From: DATCVR01 sp036566745
GTDB lineage: Bacteria; Actinomycetota; Actinomycetes; Jiangellales; Jiangellaceae
Assembly: GCA_036566745.1 (NCBI GenBank)
Contig: DATCVR010000357.1
Span: forward strand, 1-14,341
Length of the DNA: 14,341 nucleotides
Direction of reading: 5' to 3'
The notes under the pieces were generated by a model, which was given only the letters and a program-made list of their open reading frames with translations, searched no databases and was not told where the DNA came from. How positions within the stretch are numbered: position 1 is the stretch's first letter; every line of letters begins with the position of its first letter. Both the position numbers and the translations under genes were made by a program. Below, piece after piece: positions 12,719 through 14,341 of the stretch.

Positions 12719-12924
12719 CCCGCCGCCGATCGGCAGTGCAGCCGGTGCGGTGGTGCGAGAACGGCCGCTGTGAACGCCTCGCCGTCGTCCTCGTCAGCGA
12801 CCTCGAAGGGTTCCAAGCCTGGCTGTGCCGCGACCACTGGCACCGCCTCTACCGCCGCACCCGAGGCGCGATCCACGCCGTGCAGATCCTCACCCGGAAC
12901 TGGAGGAGCACCGAATGGGACTGA
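12715..12924 (+). CDS. Small Cys/His protein between tra and rep genes
   Basis: This 69-residue basic protein overlaps the translocase stop (ATGA at 12715-12718) and the RepSA start by ten bases, so it belongs to the operon. It has CENGRC (Cys14, Cys19) and a later CRDHWH, a spacing that could form a small zinc finger, flanked by arginine-rich stretches (TRRR, RLYRRTR). It lacks the hydrophobic helices of SpdB-type spread proteins. Possible roles are a transfer helper or a nucleic-acid-binding accessory of the initiator. No named family is recognised. Confidence 0.62.
   Translation: MTRRRSAVQPVRWCENGRCERLAVVLVSDLEGFQAWLCRDHWHRLYRRTRGAIHAVQILTRNWRSTEWD
12902..12908 (+). promoter_or_regulatory. 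Ribosome-binding site fixing the RepSA start
   Basis: GGAGGAG lies six bases before ATG 12915 and inside the end of the preceding small gene. Its strength and spacing decide the start of the initiator gene. Confidence 0.8.
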
Positions 12925-14341
12925 CCCCCACCAAGCCCTCCGACGTCGTGGCACGCGACATCGCCGCCGCAGAAGGGGTCTGCGTCCGCCCGCTCATCTC
13001 GAAGGTCACCGACACCACGACCGGTGAGGCCCGCACGGTGATCATGCCGTGCGGGTCCACCCGGGCTGCCGCCTGCCCCACCTGCGCGGACAAGGCTCGC
13101 CGTCTGCGGATTCAGCAGTGCCGGGAGGGCTGGCACCTCGACGTCGACCCACCCAAGCCCACCCGCAACAGCGCTTCGGCTGATGAGGACCAGGCGCTCG
13201 AGGACGACGATGCTGCTCGTCGGGTGCGGTCGACTCGTCGCCGGCAGGACGCCCCGAACCTGCCCAACCTGCCTATCGATGACCGCACCGTGGGACACAC
13301 CTACGAGGGCAACGACGGCCAGACCTACCGGCCATCGATGTTCCTCACCCTCACGCTGCCGTCCTACGGACCGGTGCACACGGCGAGTCAGCGCAACGGC
13401 AAGACCGCGCGGTGTGGGTGTGGGCGGACCCACAAGACCGGGTCGGGCATCGCCGGAACGCCGATCAACCCGGCCACCTACGACTATCGGCGTGCCGCCC
13501 TGGACGCTCTGCACTTCCCCAAGCTCGTGGACCGGTTCTGGCAGAACCTCCGCCGTGCCACCGGCTACTCGGTGCAGTACTTCGCCACCGTCGAGCCTCA
13601 GAAGCGCCTGGCCGCCCATCTGCATGCGGCGATCCGGGGAGCCATCCCGCGCAAGCTGCTGCGGCAGGTCGTGGAGGCCACCTATCACCAGGTGTGGTGG
13701 CCCGCCCATGATCGACCCGTCTACACCGACGTGTTGCCGGTGTGGGACGAGCCCGCCGGCGGATTCCTCGACCCCGCGACCGGGGCGATGCTGCCCACGT
13801 GGGATCAGGCACTCGACGCCATCGACGCCGACCCGCAAGCCCGTCCCGCGCACGCGATCCGGTTCGGGACCCAGGTCGACATGCAAGGCATCCTCGCCGG
13901 AACCAAAGCCGCAGACCGCCGCGTCGGGTACCTGACCAAGTACCTGGTCAAGGACATCAGCGAGGACATCACCGACGACCACGACGACGCCGCCCGCCGT
14001 GCTCATGTGGACCGGCTCGCCCACGAGGTGCGGTGGCTGCCGTGCTCCCCAACCTGCGCGAACTGGCTCCGGTTCGGGGTGCAGCCGAAGAACGCCCGCG
14101 AGGGCATGGTGCCCGGGTACTGCCGCTCGAAGGCCCACGACCGCCACCACCTCGGCCTCGGCGGACGCCGCGTCCTCGTCTCTCGCCGCTGGACCGGCAA
14201 AGCCCTCACCGAACACAAGGCCGACCGTGCCGCCGTCGTCCGGGAAGTCCTCGCCGCCGCCGGTGTCCAGATCGACGACCACGACGAACTTTCGGCAACC
14301 GCCACCCGACCAGACGGACAACCCCGCTACGTCTGGTCACC
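12915..14341 (+). CDS. RepSA-type HUH rolling-circle replication initiator (partial, runs off the right edge)
   Basis: The frame is open from ATG 12915 to the end of the window (475 codons so far). It should nick the element's origin and start rolling-circle replication of the excised form. Visible motifs are a zinc-type pair CPTC (54-57), rolling-circle motif I FLTLTLPSYGPVH (143-155), CGCGRTH (167-173), the HUH motif HLH (235-237, in LAAHLHAAIRG) and the tyrosine motif GYLTKYLVKDI (338-348) with candidate catalytic Tyr339 and Tyr343. A conserved-looking CSPTC (377-381) and a basic C-terminal part follow. The region 81-115 is charged and probably a linker. It overlaps the small upstream gene by ten bases. 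Xis and integrase normally follow in such elements. Confidence 0.93.
   Translation, partial: MGLTPTKPSDVVARDIAAAEGVCVRPLISKVTDTTTGEARTVIMPCGSTRAAACPTCADKARRLRIQQCREGWHLDVDPPKPTRNSASADEDQALEDDDAARRVRSTRRRQDAPNLPNLPIDDRTVGHTYEGNDGQTYRPSMFLTLTLPSYGPVHTASQRNGKTARCGCGRTHKTGSGIAGTPINPATYDYRRAALDALHFPKLVDRFWQNLRRATGYSVQYFATVEPQKRLAAHLHAAIRGAIPRKLLRQVVEATYHQVWWPAHDRPVYTDVLPVWDEPAGGFLDPATGAMLPTWDQALDAIDADPQARPAHAIRFGTQVDMQGILAGTKAADRRVGYLTKYLVKDISEDITDDHDDAARRAHVDRLAHEVRWLPCSPTCANWLRFGVQPKNAREGMVPGYCRSKAHDRHHLGLGGRRVLVSRRWTGKALTEHKADRAAVVREVLAAAGVQIDDHDELSATATRPDGQPRYVWS

Larger units (their letters stand above)
7362..14341. mobile_element. Left part of an actinomycete integrative and conjugative element (AICE), right end outside the window
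   Basis: The gene set and order (GntR repressor, divergent Pra-like activator, FtsK-type translocase, HUH initiator) is that of pSAM2/SLP1-type AICEs. The left limit is placed at the first repeat after glnA (7362), but it could be anywhere from about 7330 to 7580; no attachment core or tRNA fragment is identified. Integrase and excisionase are expected beyond 14341. Cargo lies at 7582-8832, and the acetyltransferase may be cargo too. Confidence 0.8.

Noticed and set aside
12849..14321. Minus-strand 490-codon open frame opposite RepSA
   Set aside because: The plus-strand frame carries HUH and tyrosine motifs and a strong ribosome site; the antisense frame is Gly/Val/Asp-rich and featureless.
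1..14341. CRISPR arrays, insertion sequences, rRNA or complete tRNA genes
   Set aside because: No regularly spaced repeats, no transposase motif and no structural RNA signatures were found on reading both strands.

Overview
This window comes from a high-GC actinobacterium. The GC-rich codon usage, GTG starts, apparently leaderless promoters and gene order lipB - lipA - DUF4191 - RDD - glnA (the arrangement around glnA1 in mycobacteria and streptomycetes) all point that way. A textbook GlnR-type operator upstream of glnA narrows it to a GlnR-using actinomycete. I cannot name the genus; a Nocardioidaceae-like or related lineage is a guess.

Positions 1-7328 are chromosomal backbone. lipB and lipA form a lipoate-synthesis pair, followed by a small two-helix membrane protein (DUF4191). 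A convergent 675-residue secreted beta-propeller protein (glycoside-hydrolase-like) and a VOC/glyoxalase-fold gene interrupt the usual run towards glnA. The RDD membrane protein is on the minus strand. glnA encodes a beta-type, adenylylatable glutamine synthetase.

Positions of about 7330-14341 look like the left part of an actinomycete integrative and conjugative element (AICE, pSAM2-like) that runs off the right edge. The region 7330-7582 is full of inverted and direct repeats and is the likeliest left boundary. A cargo zone follows: a DUF1508 (YegP-like) protein, a 426-base gene-free stretch with elaborate secondary structure, and a tightly coupled two-gene cassette (basic HicA-like protein plus acidic partner) closed by a 15-bp perfect terminator hairpin.

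The backbone of the element comes next. A GntR/UTRA repressor (KorSA-like), translationally coupled to a GNAT acetyltransferase, is transcribed leftward. A Pra-like activator is transcribed rightward. The two share a compact divergent promoter region in which repeats of a GTCTAG-centred operator overlap both -10 boxes. Downstream of pra are a small double-CxxC protein, an FtsK/SpoIIIE-type DNA translocase (TraSA-like), a small Cys/His protein and a RepSA-type HUH rolling-circle initiator. The last three junctions overlap (TGATG, ATGA and a 10-nt overlap), so this is one operon. Xis, Int and the right attachment site should lie beyond 14341.

By analogy with pSAM2 (inference), the GntR protein keeps pra silent. 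When relieved, Pra switches on replication and excision, RepSA makes free copies, and the translocase moves double-stranded DNA between mycelia or cells. The least explained parts are the two-gene cassette at 8215-8786, the structured DNA at 7848-8067 and the acetyltransferase coupled to the repressor.
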